Shown: positions 36,623 to 46,027, counted from the first letter of the stretch. The stretch: 64,000 nucleotides of DNA from an uncultured Bacteroidota bacterium (GCA_937873155.1 CALMVZ010000010.1:1-64000), one strand, 5' to 3'. Notes: a model not told the origin generated them from the sequence alone. Made by a program: numbers and translations.

Positions 36623-38077
36623 TTATGATTCCTGTAATTTATGTTCGAATTTCAGGATGATGAATTCGGCCGGGCGAACGGCAGCCATTCCTATTTCAAC
36701 GATCATTCTTCCGTTGAGGATATCATCAGTTGTCATAGTGGTGCCAAGTCCTACATTCACAAAGAATGCTTCTTTGGTCGTTGCACCAGCCAATGCACCA
36801 TCGCGCCATAAGTTAGTTAAGAAAGCCTCAATCATACCTTTCACGCGGTTCCATGTATTAGCTGTGTTGGATTCGAACACAACAAATTCAGTTGCTTTTT
36901 TTGTGGATTCTTCAACAAAGATGAATAAACGGCGAACCGGAACGTAACGCCATTCGTTATCGTTACCTGCTAAAGTACGGGAGCCCCAAACTAAGATGCC
37001 TTTACCTGTAAACGCCCGGATTGCATTTATAGATTTTCCGGATGTTGCATCTACGTTGAGATCTTCTTGTTGAGCAGTAGTAATGTTTAATGTTGGACCT
37101 ACAATCCCCGAAACACCAACATTAGCGGGAGCTTTCCAAACTCCTCTTTGGCTATCAACACGGGCGTAAATACCTGCAATTGCTCCCGAAGGAGGAAGGG
37201 TTACGAAAAATTCATTTTGAATTTTAGCAATAATATTTGCATAAAGTGCAGGATCTTCAACTTCAACCGTCCCGCTTAGTGCTCCGCTTAAAAAAGGTGA
37301 ACCTTGTAAGAAAAGATTTGGACCAGAATAGGATGTAACTTGAGATCCTTCCGATGGGGTATTGGTAAGATTGACACCAAAATTAATTAAAGAATTTAAA
37401 AACGGCATATATGTTGCGCCGTATTTTAAATTATCAATGCCAATTTCATCTCTAAATCCTCCAATTGCATTCACACTTGCAAGAGTGTCTCCAGGTTGAT
37501 CAGTGATAGTGAATCGATCCTGCATTTTCGCACAATGTGCTAAAGAGGCTTCGACAACATCCCCGTAGTCGCTCATTGAGAGATCAACTGCATCAGGGAA
37601 TAAAATTAAAGTTGGTTCATCTTCTTTTTCTAAAGACTCTATACCATCTATAATTTCATTCGGGTCAACAGCTGTCTGATAATCTTTTATTGATACTATG
37701 TAACATGGACCTCCGCCATTAGTAAAATAAAGTTTAAGACTATAATATAGATTGAATGGAGAAGGAGCTGTAACATCTCTTGTGACAGTAATGGTTCTTG
37801 ATGTGACAGGCCCTGTTACAGGCGCATCAACAATTGAAACTTCAAATCTTTCAGGATATGAACCCCCAAAAATGGTCTCGTACTCTAAAAGAGATGTGAT
37901 TCTCACAGCTGGTGCCACACCATCATTGCTGTAATCCCATTGCGCTCCGTTAATTATGGCTTTTGCTGTGTACCCAATAAATGCAGGTATAGCAGTTGAA
38001 ACCGGTGCGATTGAAGGTGGTATTGTAGATACTTCATCTATATATACCCCTGGTGTTTTAATGTTTGATATCGGCAT
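36623..38077 (-). CDS. Sheath protein, short form (Afp2/3/4-like)
   Basis: A 484-aa contractile sheath protein. The N-terminus has PGVYIDEVSTIPPSIAPVST and AIPAFIGYTAKA; the C-terminus has GKSINAIRAFTGKGILVWGS, NDEWRYVPVRR-like sequence, NTWNRVKGMIEAFLTNLWRD and PAEFIILKFEHKLQES, the handshake strand region. It shares these blocks with the 584-aa sheath upstream but lacks that protein's roughly 100-residue insertion. The two genes are 31 bp apart. Confidence 0.97.
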   Translation of the reverse strand: MPISNIKTPGVYIDEVSTIPPSIAPVSTAIPAFIGYTAKAIINGAQWDYSNDGVAPAVRITSLLEYETIFGGSYPERFEVSIVDAPVTGPVTSRTITVTRDVTAPSPFNLYYSLKLYFTNGGGPCYIVSIKDYQTAVDPNEIIDGIESLEKEDEPTLILFPDAVDLSMSDYGDVVEASLAHCAKMQDRFTITDQPGDTLASVNAIGGFRDEIGIDNLKYGATYMPFLNSLINFGVNLTNTPSEGSQVTSYSGPNLFLQGSPFLSGALSGTVEVEDPALYANIIAKIQNEFFVTLPPSGAIAGIYARVDSQRGVWKAPANVGVSGIVGPTLNITTAQQEDLNVDATSGKSINAIRAFTGKGILVWGSRTLAGNDNEWRYVPVRRLFIFVEESTKKATEFVVFESNTANTWNRVKGMIEAFLTNLWRDGALAGATTKEAFFVNVGLGTTMTTDDILNGRMIVEIGMAAVRPAEFIILKFEHKLQES

Positions 38078-38108
38078 GTTTTCTAGTTATTTCGTTTAAA
38101 AATTATTT

Positions 38109-39863
38109 TTATGATTCCTGAAGTTTGTGAGAGAATTTTAGAATAATAAACTCTGCCGGACGTACCGCAGCAATTCCGATTCGTACGTTCATGATTCCGT
38201 TTAATATATCATCCGGTGTCATTGTAGTACCTAAACCAACTTCAACAAAGAATGCATCTTTAGGTACGGCCCCGGCAAGCGCTCCATCTCTCCACAAATT
38301 AGTGAGAAACGCATCTATCATTCCTTTTACACGTTGCCATGTGTTTGCGGTATTGGGTTCAAAAACCACAAACTCAGTTGCTTCCTGTACGGATTCTTCT
38401 ATCATTAAGAATAAACGACGTACGTTAACATAACGCCATTCGTTATCGTTTCCGGCAAGCGTTCTTGCGCCCCAAACAATATTACCCCTTCCAACAAATT
38501 TTCGGATTGCATTAATGGATTTACCAGATGTTGAATCGATATTTAAATTCTCCTGTTGTTCAGCGGTCACCAGAACAAAAGGCAGATTAACTGTTCTTAC
38601 ACCAACATTAGCAGGCGATTGCCAAACTCCTCTTTCATTATCAACTCTGGAATAAATGCCAACCATTGAAGAAGCAGGATATAAGGTAAGCTTGTATGTA
38701 TTGAGTTCGGCTTTTATCCTATTATATAATTCTTTATTGCTGGAATTATTTACCCCACCTGTCATTGGCGATGTAGCAGGAAGTGTAGAGGTTCCGGTAA
38801 GGTTTTCTGAAAATACAATAGCCGGAGTTGTAGGTCCGGAAACAGCAACTCTAATGCCAACAGCAGCTCCGTTCCTAGTAATTATAAATTTCGTAAGATT
38901 CGCCTTTTTCATAACGGCTTCCAAATTAGCAGCTGTAGATGCAGGCACACCTGGAACAATTTGGAAATCTGTCGCAGCCACTGGTGTTGTTTTGGCGGTA
39001 AATGTGTTGCCATCCACAACAAGAGTTTCGGTATCAAGAGGGTCGGTTGTTGTAAAAGTCACAACCAAACTATCTGATAATCCATTTTGAACTGTTAATA
39101 AAGTATTATTAGGAAAGACGCCGTAACTTGGGGATGGAGTAGGTACCCGATTATCTACGATAACAACTTCATCATCCAAATAAAAGGAATTAAGTGGAGT
39201 TTTTAAGGATGGATAATAAGCTGCCCCGTATTTTAAATTATCAGGACCAACATCGTTATTTCTAAAATCAACGCCATCTTGGTTTACATCACCGGTTGTA
39301 AATACATCAAGAACTGAAAATCTATCTCCTAATTTAGCACACTGAGCTAGCATCGCATCGTTTATCTCTCTTCTAAAACCAGATCCGGTTAAAGAAATTG
39401 CTTCTGGTGTTAATAATAAGGTTACTTCATCTATAGGCTCATATAATGCAATGCCGGCCAAAAGATCCGATTTGAGGATTCCGGGTGAATAGTCTCCAAC
39501 AGAAACTACCCAGCAGACACCGCCACCATTTGAAAAAAACATTTGCATTTGATAATACAGAACAAAATCTGCCACTGGTGGATTTTTGACAACACCAATT
39601 GTAATTACACTTGGGTTTGGATTAGTTAAAGTGACTGTGAACTTTTCATGATATGGTAAACCGAAAATCTGTTCAAACTGCAATAACGAAGTAATTCGAA
39701 CTGGAGGTGCCGGACCATTCGAATAGTTCCATTGAGCTCCTTTAATCATTGCTTTCTCGGTATAACCCACGAAGCCAGGTACCGCTGTTGCTACGGGAGC
39801 AATAGAGGAAGGAATTGTTGGTATCTCCTGCACGTAGACACCCGGTGTTTTAAATGTTGCCAT
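38109..39863 (-). CDS. Sheath protein, long form with inserted domain (Afp2/3/4-like)
   Basis: A 584-aa contractile sheath protein with the same ends as the 484-aa copy (PGVYVQEIPTIPSSIAPVAT; TPDDILNGIMNVRIGIAAV; FIILKFSHKLQES). Between about residues 255 and 369 it has an extra beta-rich segment (VVTFTTTDPLDTETLVVDGN, NLTKFIITRNGAAVGIRVAV), probably a surface-exposed domain on the outside of the sheath. Which paralogue forms the bulk of the sheath and which contacts the baseplate or cap cannot be told from sequence. Confidence 0.96.
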   Translation of the reverse strand: MATFKTPGVYVQEIPTIPSSIAPVATAVPGFVGYTEKAMIKGAQWNYSNGPAPPVRITSLLQFEQIFGLPYHEKFTVTLTNPNPSVITIGVVKNPPVADFVLYYQMQMFFSNGGGVCWVVSVGDYSPGILKSDLLAGIALYEPIDEVTLLLTPEAISLTGSGFRREINDAMLAQCAKLGDRFSVLDVFTTGDVNQDGVDFRNNDVGPDNLKYGAAYYPSLKTPLNSFYLDDEVVIVDNRVPTPSPSYGVFPNNTLLTVQNGLSDSLVVTFTTTDPLDTETLVVDGNTFTAKTTPVAATDFQIVPGVPASTAANLEAVMKKANLTKFIITRNGAAVGIRVAVSGPTTPAIVFSENLTGTSTLPATSPMTGGVNNSSNKELYNRIKAELNTYKLTLYPASSMVGIYSRVDNERGVWQSPANVGVRTVNLPFVLVTAEQQENLNIDSTSGKSINAIRKFVGRGNIVWGARTLAGNDNEWRYVNVRRLFLMIEESVQEATEFVVFEPNTANTWQRVKGMIDAFLTNLWRDGALAGAVPKDAFFVEVGLGTTMTPDDILNGIMNVRIGIAAVRPAEFIILKFSHKLQES

Positions 39864-39894
39864 ATTGTTTCTGTTTTTAGTTTTTAATTTTTGT

Positions 39895-40992
39895 TTATAT
39901 CGTTACATAAGTTATTGTCATATCTGCTAACGTTACCGGTTCTTTCATCTTGCTCACTAATCCAATCAACGGACTTGAAATACCAGTGGCAACAGTGACT
40001 CCGTTTTTTTGGATCACAAGATCTTTTTTTGGTGTTTCGTAAAACGGAAGGGTGGCCGTATTCGGTGCAACCGGGAAAACAGTTGAATAACTTGTGAATT
40101 CTACAGCGTCAATTCCGTTTACAAGGATGTTGTTTTTGCGGGTAAAAACTATTGCACCATACGGCGCTTGTGCAGGTGATGAAGTGTCAAGCAAATCTAT
40201 GGTGTCACTTATTAATACATTTCCTGATTTTAACACCAGGATATATTTCCAATAGGTACGGTTTCTTGCAAATAGCATTTTGTATTCCCTATCAACCGGG
40301 TAATTTGAAGAAGAAGCGTTCTTTGCCAGTAAGTCAATAATTGCAAATACGCTTTGTTTCACCAGGTCGTTGTCGATATAAACTGTTTTGGTGATCGTAC
40401 TGGCATTTCCAGTGGTTTCAAATTCATACAGCCCGCTTGGCATGTTTGAAAAATCAATCGGATAGATCCACTTTAATGCAGTGTTGGCTTTTACCTGTGT
40501 TGGATCGGGGAATGATGGAGTTACTACATTTCCGACGCTGTTTTTAATAATAATGCTTCCATTGTCGCCTGCGTTTGCGGCATTTTGTGGGAATTCGTAA
40601 TTAAAAATGGCTGACTTTAAAAAATCAAGGAATGCAAAATTAAGATTCGTTGAACCTTCAGATCCTATGTTATAAAAATACAAAACTTTATCAGGAGCGT
40701 ACCCGGATAAAGCAGTGAGCTTGGTTATATTTAAAAATTCAGTAGCGTTTTTATGGGTTGCCCCAAAAACTAATTTCACATCTTTAAAGTCAACAAATGG
40801 ATTTCCTGAATCATCAACCCTGTATAACACTCTAAAACCGGTGTCATCTGCCCTGTACAACATGTTACTGTTTTTCATAGCAAGTCTGGTTTCTATTGTA
40901 GGTGTAATCTCAAGATCTTTCGTAATACCACTTACATAAAAGTCGTGTTCCAGCCTTGTATTAAATAACTTTATGTAATTTACGCTTGCCAT
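39895..40992 (-). CDS. eCIS-associated protein of unknown function
   Basis: A 365-aa protein between the DUF4255 terminator gene and the long sheath gene. It is beta-rich (YIKLFNTRLEHDFYVSGITK, LYRADDTGFRVLYRVDDSGN, KMLFARNRTYWKYILVLKSG) with no signal peptide. I recognise no family. Position in the cap/sheath block suggests a cap adaptor, collar or sheath-end protein, but that is inference. It starts 5 bp after the DUF4255 stop. Confidence 0.75.
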   Translation of the reverse strand: MASVNYIKLFNTRLEHDFYVSGITKDLEITPTIETRLAMKNSNMLYRADDTGFRVLYRVDDSGNPFVDFKDVKLVFGATHKNATEFLNITKLTALSGYAPDKVLYFYNIGSEGSTNLNFAFLDFLKSAIFNYEFPQNAANAGDNGSIIIKNSVGNVVTPSFPDPTQVKANTALKWIYPIDFSNMPSGLYEFETTGNASTITKTVYIDNDLVKQSVFAIIDLLAKNASSSNYPVDREYKMLFARNRTYWKYILVLKSGNVLISDTIDLLDTSSPAQAPYGAIVFTRKNNILVNGIDAVEFTSYSTVFPVAPNTATLPFYETPKKDLVIQKNGVTVATGISSPLIGLVSKMKEPVTLADMTITYVTI

Positions 40993-40997
40993 TAATA

Positions 40998-41594
40998 TTA
41001 TAAATTCGATGTTTGTAAAGTAAATGCTGTAATAGCATCGTTCTGGTTTTGTAATCTCTTCTCCTGGTAAGCCAGTAATCTCACTTTGTATAAAACTGAA
41101 GGCAGATATTTGGCACCTAAAATGGTCCAGAAATTATATTGCTGTTCAAATGTGTAAGAATATAATTCGACAATTAATTTTTTTAAATTGGCATCCATTG
41201 CCGGCGAACTATCAGGCGTAAAAACATTTTTACCCTGGAAGAAACTAACAATGCGCGAAAGTTGTTTTAATCCCTGTTCATATTTGTCATCACCATTCTC
41301 ACTCACGAAATTCGCACAAACCAGCATATACAAATTCAATTTTATTTCCGGGTTATATTGTTCAAATTCGCCAGCTGCATTCCTGAATTGGGTCTGCTGA
41401 TCTTTGAAAACTTTTTCTTCTTCTATATTAATAAGCGATACACCTAATTTTTGCGGAGGAATAGCCCATCCTCCGGAACTATCATCAGCCACATTAGTAA
41501 GCACTATCAACGATTCGCCGGCCGGATTTCCGTTTTGCAGATCCAGGTATGCGTTCATTTCGTCGGTTAAAAATCTAAGTGCCTTATCGATCAT
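40998..41594 (-). CDS. DUF4255 tail terminator / cap protein (Afp16-like)
   Basis: A 198-aa protein with the DUF4255 pattern: MIDKALRFLTDEMNAYLDLQ, then SLINIEEEKVFKDQ and LNLYMLVCANFVSENGDDKY. The second half has YEQGLKQLSRIVSFFQGKNV and FEQQYNFWTILGAKYLPSVL. DUF4255/Afp16 ends tube and sheath growth at the distal end of the particle. It is an expected core gene with a normal length. Confidence 0.95.
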   Translation of the reverse strand: MIDKALRFLTDEMNAYLDLQNGNPAGESLIVLTNVADDSSGGWAIPPQKLGVSLINIEEEKVFKDQQTQFRNAAGEFEQYNPEIKLNLYMLVCANFVSENGDDKYEQGLKQLSRIVSFFQGKNVFTPDSSPAMDANLKKLIVELYSYTFEQQYNFWTILGAKYLPSVLYKVRLLAYQEKRLQNQNDAITAFTLQTSNL

Positions 41595-41603
41595 AATTTT
41601 GGT

Positions 41604-42329
41604 TTAGTACGTTCCGTTTCCTGCAATTTCAATAAGTGTGTCTGCCACGTCCTGTAAAGTATCACCGCTTCCATCAATTACAGGGTAACTCCTGCTTGTT
41701 AATCCTTCAGAGGAATAGCCAGCGCGTGATAAAATGAAATCATTTATCCCGATATTTCCATCTTCAACGGTCCCGTCAATGCCTCCTTCATACAATTCTA
41801 TCAGTCCGTCCTGTACAACATCATACAAAACTTCCAGTGCATTCACTGTTCCTATTTTGCTGAAAAGATAAATGCGCATAGCCTGAATTCTACCTGTCGG
41901 ACTGGTCCAGCTTCCCCTGGCCTGGCGATTGTTGAAATCATATTCTGTTGCGATCTTCATCCGCTCTGCGGCATCCGTAACGGTGGCCGCAAATTTTGCC
42001 GGAGGTATTCTGCTTAAAATATATTTACACACAAGAAGTTTTTCAGTTGCGTTGAGGTTATTCCAATTAGCATCAATATCGTCATCAACAATGTCGAGAA
42101 CTAAAGTTTTTATTTCACGCTGAAGGCATTTCCAATCCCTGAATCCGAATACCGAACCTATAAGACCACTGCCATATGTATGCATATTACTGATAGAGGT
42201 GATATTCATATATCCGGCAGGTAAAGTTTCACCAATAACAAAAGGATCATTGCCATTCAGATCAGCCACCTCGTAGGTACCTAATTCCGAAACAGGAATA
42301 TTGTTTATTTTATACGCTCCTAGTATCAT
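41604..42329 (-). CDS. Phage-like protein of unknown function next to the fibre gene
   Basis: A 241-aa protein (MILGAYKINNIPVSELGTYE; GFRDWKCLQREIKTLVLDIV; EKLLVCKYILSRIPPAKFAA). It is helical, with no signal peptide or known catalytic motif. It is packed between fibre and DUF4255 genes with gaps of 3 and 9 bp. It could be a fibre connector, assembly chaperone or collar protein. I have no family match, and the function is not assigned. Confidence 0.7.
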   Translation of the reverse strand: MILGAYKINNIPVSELGTYEVADLNGNDPFVIGETLPAGYMNITSISNMHTYGSGLIGSVFGFRDWKCLQREIKTLVLDIVDDDIDANWNNLNATEKLLVCKYILSRIPPAKFAATVTDAAERMKIATEYDFNNRQARGSWTSPTGRIQAMRIYLFSKIGTVNALEVLYDVVQDGLIELYEGGIDGTVEDGNIGINDFILSRAGYSSEGLTSRSYPVIDGSGDTLQDVADTLIEIAGNGTY

Positions 42330-42332
42330 TTA

Positions 42333-43847
42333 TTAACTTGTTCTAAAAAATTCAATTCTTGCATCTGATATGTATTGTGTAAAGGATACAGGGGTATCAA
42401 GCGCCCTGTACCGGATCGAAATATCCTGGCTTGTTCCGGAAAGCACAATGTTACTTGAACCTCCAAGCGTTATTCTTTCTGATAAACTTCCGGACTCCCA
42501 CGATAGCGTGCTTCCTATAGCGAGACCGGTTGTGGCATTAAATAATTGTATCTCACCTCTTTTTTTATCATTGCGTGTTGCACATGACCATTGCAATCTA
42601 TACGTTCCATTCAGTGCCCCGGTTATTAAAGTTACTTTGGTTTGAAATGTCGTTAAAAGAGTGGAAGATTCGCCTGGCGATTCTGCTACTGTATAATTGT
42701 TACCAAAAACGGGTTGGGGCAGGTTTGTTGTCTCTATCCAAGTTGCTACGCCTGTGCCTGAGTTCAGACAAATGAATGATTTTCTTGCAGCAACGTTTAT
42801 CCAAACTGAACCAACAGCATATCCTAATGTATTGTCGTCAGAATTAGTTGGATTATTATTGGATGTAAGATTTTGTTTCAGGTTAGGAACTTCCGATAAT
42901 CCAACCTGCGCTTTAGTTACGTTATGCGGGTTAGAAGTATTGCCTATATGTGATGTTACAGTACTTAACAGATCGGTGATTTGTTTTTGCAAATAACCGA
43001 AAGCCTGCACAATCGTATCAGTTGCGCTTATGACCTGGTTCGTAGCTAAACTTAGACCGGTTAGCAGTGTTCCTAAAACTCCGGTTGATAAAGATTGAAA
43101 GGTTTTGGTTCCGCTATAATAATCGCCGGTATCACCGGTTCCATTTATAGTTGGTTCTTTGGTGGCTAATTCAGAAGATATTTTAAATGCTGTCCACGAA
43201 CGGGTAAGTGAGGTTCCGGCATCATCAAATTCAACAGCAAGATTGATGGTGTCTGTATCAGGTGTAATTTCTACTGAACCATCTAGATTCGTAATTGTTC
43301 TGAAATTAAGTATTGAACCGGTTTGATTTTTATAAACTCCTTCACCGGTTCCAACATTCTGCGCACCGTTGATCGTTGAGGAGTTATCAATTTTTAACCA
43401 CTCATTGCCGGTTGAAACAGCCCAATCTCCAACTTCCCAGTCTGTAATACCGCTTAACGGTGTATCGCCGGCAACATTTACTACGTAAAATTCTCCGGCC
43501 GGAGGTATTGGTTGAGGTGAAGCTAGTGGCGGGTTGTCATTTTCTGCATCCCACGTACCTTTGAATAATAAACTTCCGGCAGTACCCCCTGCAATAAAGT
43601 TCCAGTGGCTTTGCGTAAATGGTTCCGGATTGATATCCTGGTTGGCCTGGTAAATGATTTTATTTTGAACAACTGTATCCCCGGTTTTGTAAGCGAGCGC
43701 CGGGTCATAATTATTTAAACCGAGCAGTCCTGTATCTTCAGCAAAATTAAATACTGAATCAATTAAGCTTCCAAACTGCGCAGAGGTTGGTTTTCCACCT
43801 TTTGGAAAATAGCTTTTGAGGACAGGTCTTGTTACTATTGGCGGCAT
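42333..43847 (-). CDS. Fibre-like protein, first gene of the eCIS operon
   Basis: A 504-aa protein. The N-terminus (VLKSYFPKGGKPTSAQFGSL IDSVF region) aligns with the N-terminus of the fibre at 27234-28943. The middle includes carbohydrate-binding-like YDPALAYKTGDTVVQNKIIY and NEWLKIDNSST, with stretches seen in phage tail fibres, a helical segment with HIGNTSNPHNVTKAQVGL, and a beta C-terminus. The NPHNVTKxQVGL phrase is widespread in phage tail fibres. This gene opens the operon behind the TGTC repeat at 43922-43945, so fibre and structural genes are made together. Confidence 0.85.
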   Translation of the reverse strand: MPPIVTRPVLKSYFPKGGKPTSAQFGSLIDSVFNFAEDTGLLGLNNYDPALAYKTGDTVVQNKIIYQANQDINPEPFTQSHWNFIAGGTAGSLLFKGTWDAENDNPPLASPQPIPPAGEFYVVNVAGDTPLSGITDWEVGDWAVSTGNEWLKIDNSSTINGAQNVGTGEGVYKNQTGSILNFRTITNLDGSVEITPDTDTINLAVEFDDAGTSLTRSWTAFKISSELATKEPTINGTGDTGDYYSGTKTFQSLSTGVLGTLLTGLSLATNQVISATDTIVQAFGYLQKQITDLLSTVTSHIGNTSNPHNVTKAQVGLSEVPNLKQNLTSNNNPTNSDDNTLGYAVGSVWINVAARKSFICLNSGTGVATWIETTNLPQPVFGNNYTVAESPGESSTLLTTFQTKVTLITGALNGTYRLQWSCATRNDKKRGEIQLFNATTGLAIGSTLSWESGSLSERITLGGSSNIVLSGTSQDISIRYRALDTPVSFTQYISDARIEFFRTS

Positions 43848-43921
43848 GAGTTTTTGAATAGGTTTTTCTAAATGAAAAAATTACTAATCGTAAATTGATG
43901 AAATAAATTCCCTGAAGTAAA

Positions 43922-43945
43922 GGACAGTTTGTAAAAAATGCGACA
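43922..43945 (-). promoter_or_regulatory. TGTC direct repeat (19-bp period) upstream of main eCIS operon
   Basis: TGTCG and TGTCC on the minus strand are 19 bp apart. The run from the first box to CTGTCCTT is closely alike to the element at 5782-5805. It ends 74 bp before the fibre ATG at 43847, in a 238-bp intergenic region (43848-44085) with no other recognisable feature, and is the only visible candidate control site for the 36-kb operon. Confidence 0.65.
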
Positions 43946-44085
43946 CGATAAGAAAATGAAGTACCGAATTAACAGCAAGGTGGCCAAGCTGTTAAATAGA
44001 AAAAATGAAAGGAAAAGTTCTTTTGAGAAAATTGTGGAACCTTATCACTTAACGATAAAATAAGGATAATTTAATTTTTAGTTTT

Positions 44086-45609
44086 TTAGTGTGTTTCCCG
44101 GATATATTTTGTTTGCCCGGCCAGTGAATTAAGCCATGAATGAATAGGAATGACTTCATGAGAATAATAAGTCCAGGAATATTCTCCCGATTTTTCAGAT
44201 AGACCTGAAAGAATGTATTTTAATTTTTCTGATGATGAATCGCCTGATTCTATTTTAATAAATTCGCTAAACGCTTTGTATAAAAGGTCATCTCTGTTCG
44301 TTTCCCGGATTTTTCCATTTGCTTTTACCCTGTTTAAAGTCTTGCGTAATGCTTCTAATGCATTGAATACAGCCTCCGGATCTTTAGTCTCTAAAAGACA
44401 CATTAATTTAAGATACCGTATTCCCAGATCCCATCTTCCTTTATCCTTGGTAATTTCCAGGACCTGGTTGCAAATACTTATTGCCTCTTTAATCCTTTTA
44501 AGTTTAAACAAAACACACGCCCTTAAAAATTTAAATTTGTCGTGGCGGAATTCACCTTTGTTTATTACTTCAAACAGCAGCATGTTTTCTATTATTTTTA
44601 GCGCCTCTTCATATTTTCCCCAATAAAAATTCGCGTAAAATTCCTGTTGCATTGAAAGTACATAGCTAATACTTCGGGAACTGTAATAAGATTGCGCTTT
44701 TTTAGAGTTTAGTATTGCTTTTTGAAAGTCATTCAGGCAAACAAGGCATAAACTTATATTATCATGAATATAGCCCATTCTTTCTTTCGTGTACAAAGCC
44801 GGGCTGTTTTCTAAAAGTTTAATTATATCAATGCAAATGTCAATTGTCTGATCGTAATTCTTTTTTTGGAGCATGTCCTCCAGGAAAATTATTTTATAAA
44901 TGTAGTGTATGGAATCTGAATCTGTTTTTTTAACATAAACATCTAACTCACTCAGTGCTTCTTTAATGAATGTATTGGTTTGTTTGTAATCTAACCTTTG
45001 AACCATGCTTTGGTTGGTTATCAGATCGAAATAATAGTCATTTGCCTTTAACAAACCTTGATATACATACTGATAGTAAATTATTTGTTCCCTGTTTTTC
45101 TTTATTTCATCAAATCCCTTTCTTAACATTAAAAAATATTTTTTAAAATGTAGCGCTTCCAGCAGTATATCATATTGTTCAAATTCCCTTGCACCCTTTG
45201 TTATTTCATTTAGTAAATGATTAAGGACTTTAATACCGGCCCGGTTCTTTTTCCTGTAAAGGATCCTGAACTGGAGCATTCTTTTTCTTATTTTAATAAT
45301 TTGCCTGTCAGTTGTATCAAATGAATTTTCTTTACATATCAGATAATCGGAGGAAAGAGCATCTAAAATAAATTGAAATAGTCTTGATTTGAGTTTGGAA
45401 AATGCAACCTGGTTATCGTTATGGTATAATTTGTTTGATAGTTGCGTATCGATCGTACTCGAATTGATTTCCGATGTGAGGACGGAATCGAAAAGTTTTT
45501 GCAATAAGTATAGGTCGTCATAACACGTTTCATTTTTTTTCAACGAGTTTTTGATGTAGCGAATTTCATTTTCTTCTAATTCGGCAATGAGAGAATATAG
45601 TTCGACCAT
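44086..45609 (-). CDS. TPR-like helical protein, paralogue of 5912-7429; candidate eCIS regulator
   Basis: 507 aa from the ATG at 45609. An upstream TTG (45627) would extend it by six residues, but alignment with the paralogue, MVELYSLIAELEENEIRYIK against MEDLIKLVRNMHAGEVKLLH, supports the ATG. It is all-helical, with TPR-like pairs (KYEEALKIIENMLLFEVINK; LKRIKEAISICNQVLEITKD), the shared KLKSRL block and the closing WTYYSHEVIPIHSWL block. Unlike its paralogue it has palindromic TATCCG-N8-CGGATA sites upstream. No output domain is visible, so a sensor or scaffold role is inferred. Confidence 0.75.
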   Translation of the reverse strand: MVELYSLIAELEENEIRYIKNSLKKNETCYDDLYLLQKLFDSVLTSEINSSTIDTQLSNKLYHNDNQVAFSKLKSRLFQFILDALSSDYLICKENSFDTTDRQIIKIRKRMLQFRILYRKKNRAGIKVLNHLLNEITKGAREFEQYDILLEALHFKKYFLMLRKGFDEIKKNREQIIYYQYVYQGLLKANDYYFDLITNQSMVQRLDYKQTNTFIKEALSELDVYVKKTDSDSIHYIYKIIFLEDMLQKKNYDQTIDICIDIIKLLENSPALYTKERMGYIHDNISLCLVCLNDFQKAILNSKKAQSYYSSRSISYVLSMQQEFYANFYWGKYEEALKIIENMLLFEVINKGEFRHDKFKFLRACVLFKLKRIKEAISICNQVLEITKDKGRWDLGIRYLKLMCLLETKDPEAVFNALEALRKTLNRVKANGKIRETNRDDLLYKAFSEFIKIESGDSSSEKLKYILSGLSEKSGEYSWTYYSHEVIPIHSWLNSLAGQTKYIRETH

Positions 45610-45673
45610 AGAATCAAAGTCTTTCAATAAATATAATTATTTTAAGAATTTTTCGAGTGATATATTATAGCAA

Positions 45674-45713
45674 TATCCGTTAAAACACGGATAGAACTCC
45701 GTAAAAAAACGGA
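45674..45713. promoter_or_regulatory. Two tandem TCCG-N8-CGGA palindromes upstream of TPR gene
   Basis: A perfect palindrome TATCCG-TTAAAACA-CGGATA lies at 45674-45693 and a shorter one (TCCG-N8-CGGA) at 45698-45713, 22 bp from centre to centre. They sit 65-104 bp upstream of the ATG at 45609. The same spacing and core recur at 47404 and 50978. This is a likely dimer-binding site, with the NarL-type regulator encoded at 46711-47361 as the obvious candidate. Confidence 0.65.
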
Positions 45714-46027
45714 TGCCTGTCAATGTAAACTAAATATTTAAAGGAAGTTTTAGCGAAATGCCTTAACGTATCAGTGTCCGTTTTTTACGATAAAGAGGGA
45801 AAGCTCTTTTTGTTTAATGTTTTATCAACCTATATTAGTTATTACAATTAGGAATTCATCCGGAATAAAAACTAAGATTAATGAAAATGAAATTGAAAAG
45901 AATAATTGAGCATGAAGATATCTTACTTTAGTTGGATCTGAATTAAGATGAATCGACGATAGTATTAAAGTACTTTCTTATTACAGGAGCGAAGCAAATC
46001 TGCTAGCTTCACTGGCTTTAATTGGTT
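45714..46027. other. Intergenic region without recognised gene
   Basis: About 310 bp with stops in all frames at short intervals. A degenerate member of the palindrome family (GTCCG-TTTTTTA-CGATA) lies at 45776-45791. Near the 3' side of the secreted-protein gene a short inverted repeat (GAAGC...GCTTC, about 45991-46010) may end its transcript, but it lacks a clear T-run. Nothing else is supportable. Confidence 0.5.

Noticed and set aside
494-43847. Type VI secretion or a prophage as the identity of the locus
   Set aside because: No TssB/C/J/L/M genes, capsid, portal, terminase or integrase is present; the DUF4255, DUF5908, Afp11/12, Afp15 and DUF4157 set is that of an eCIS.
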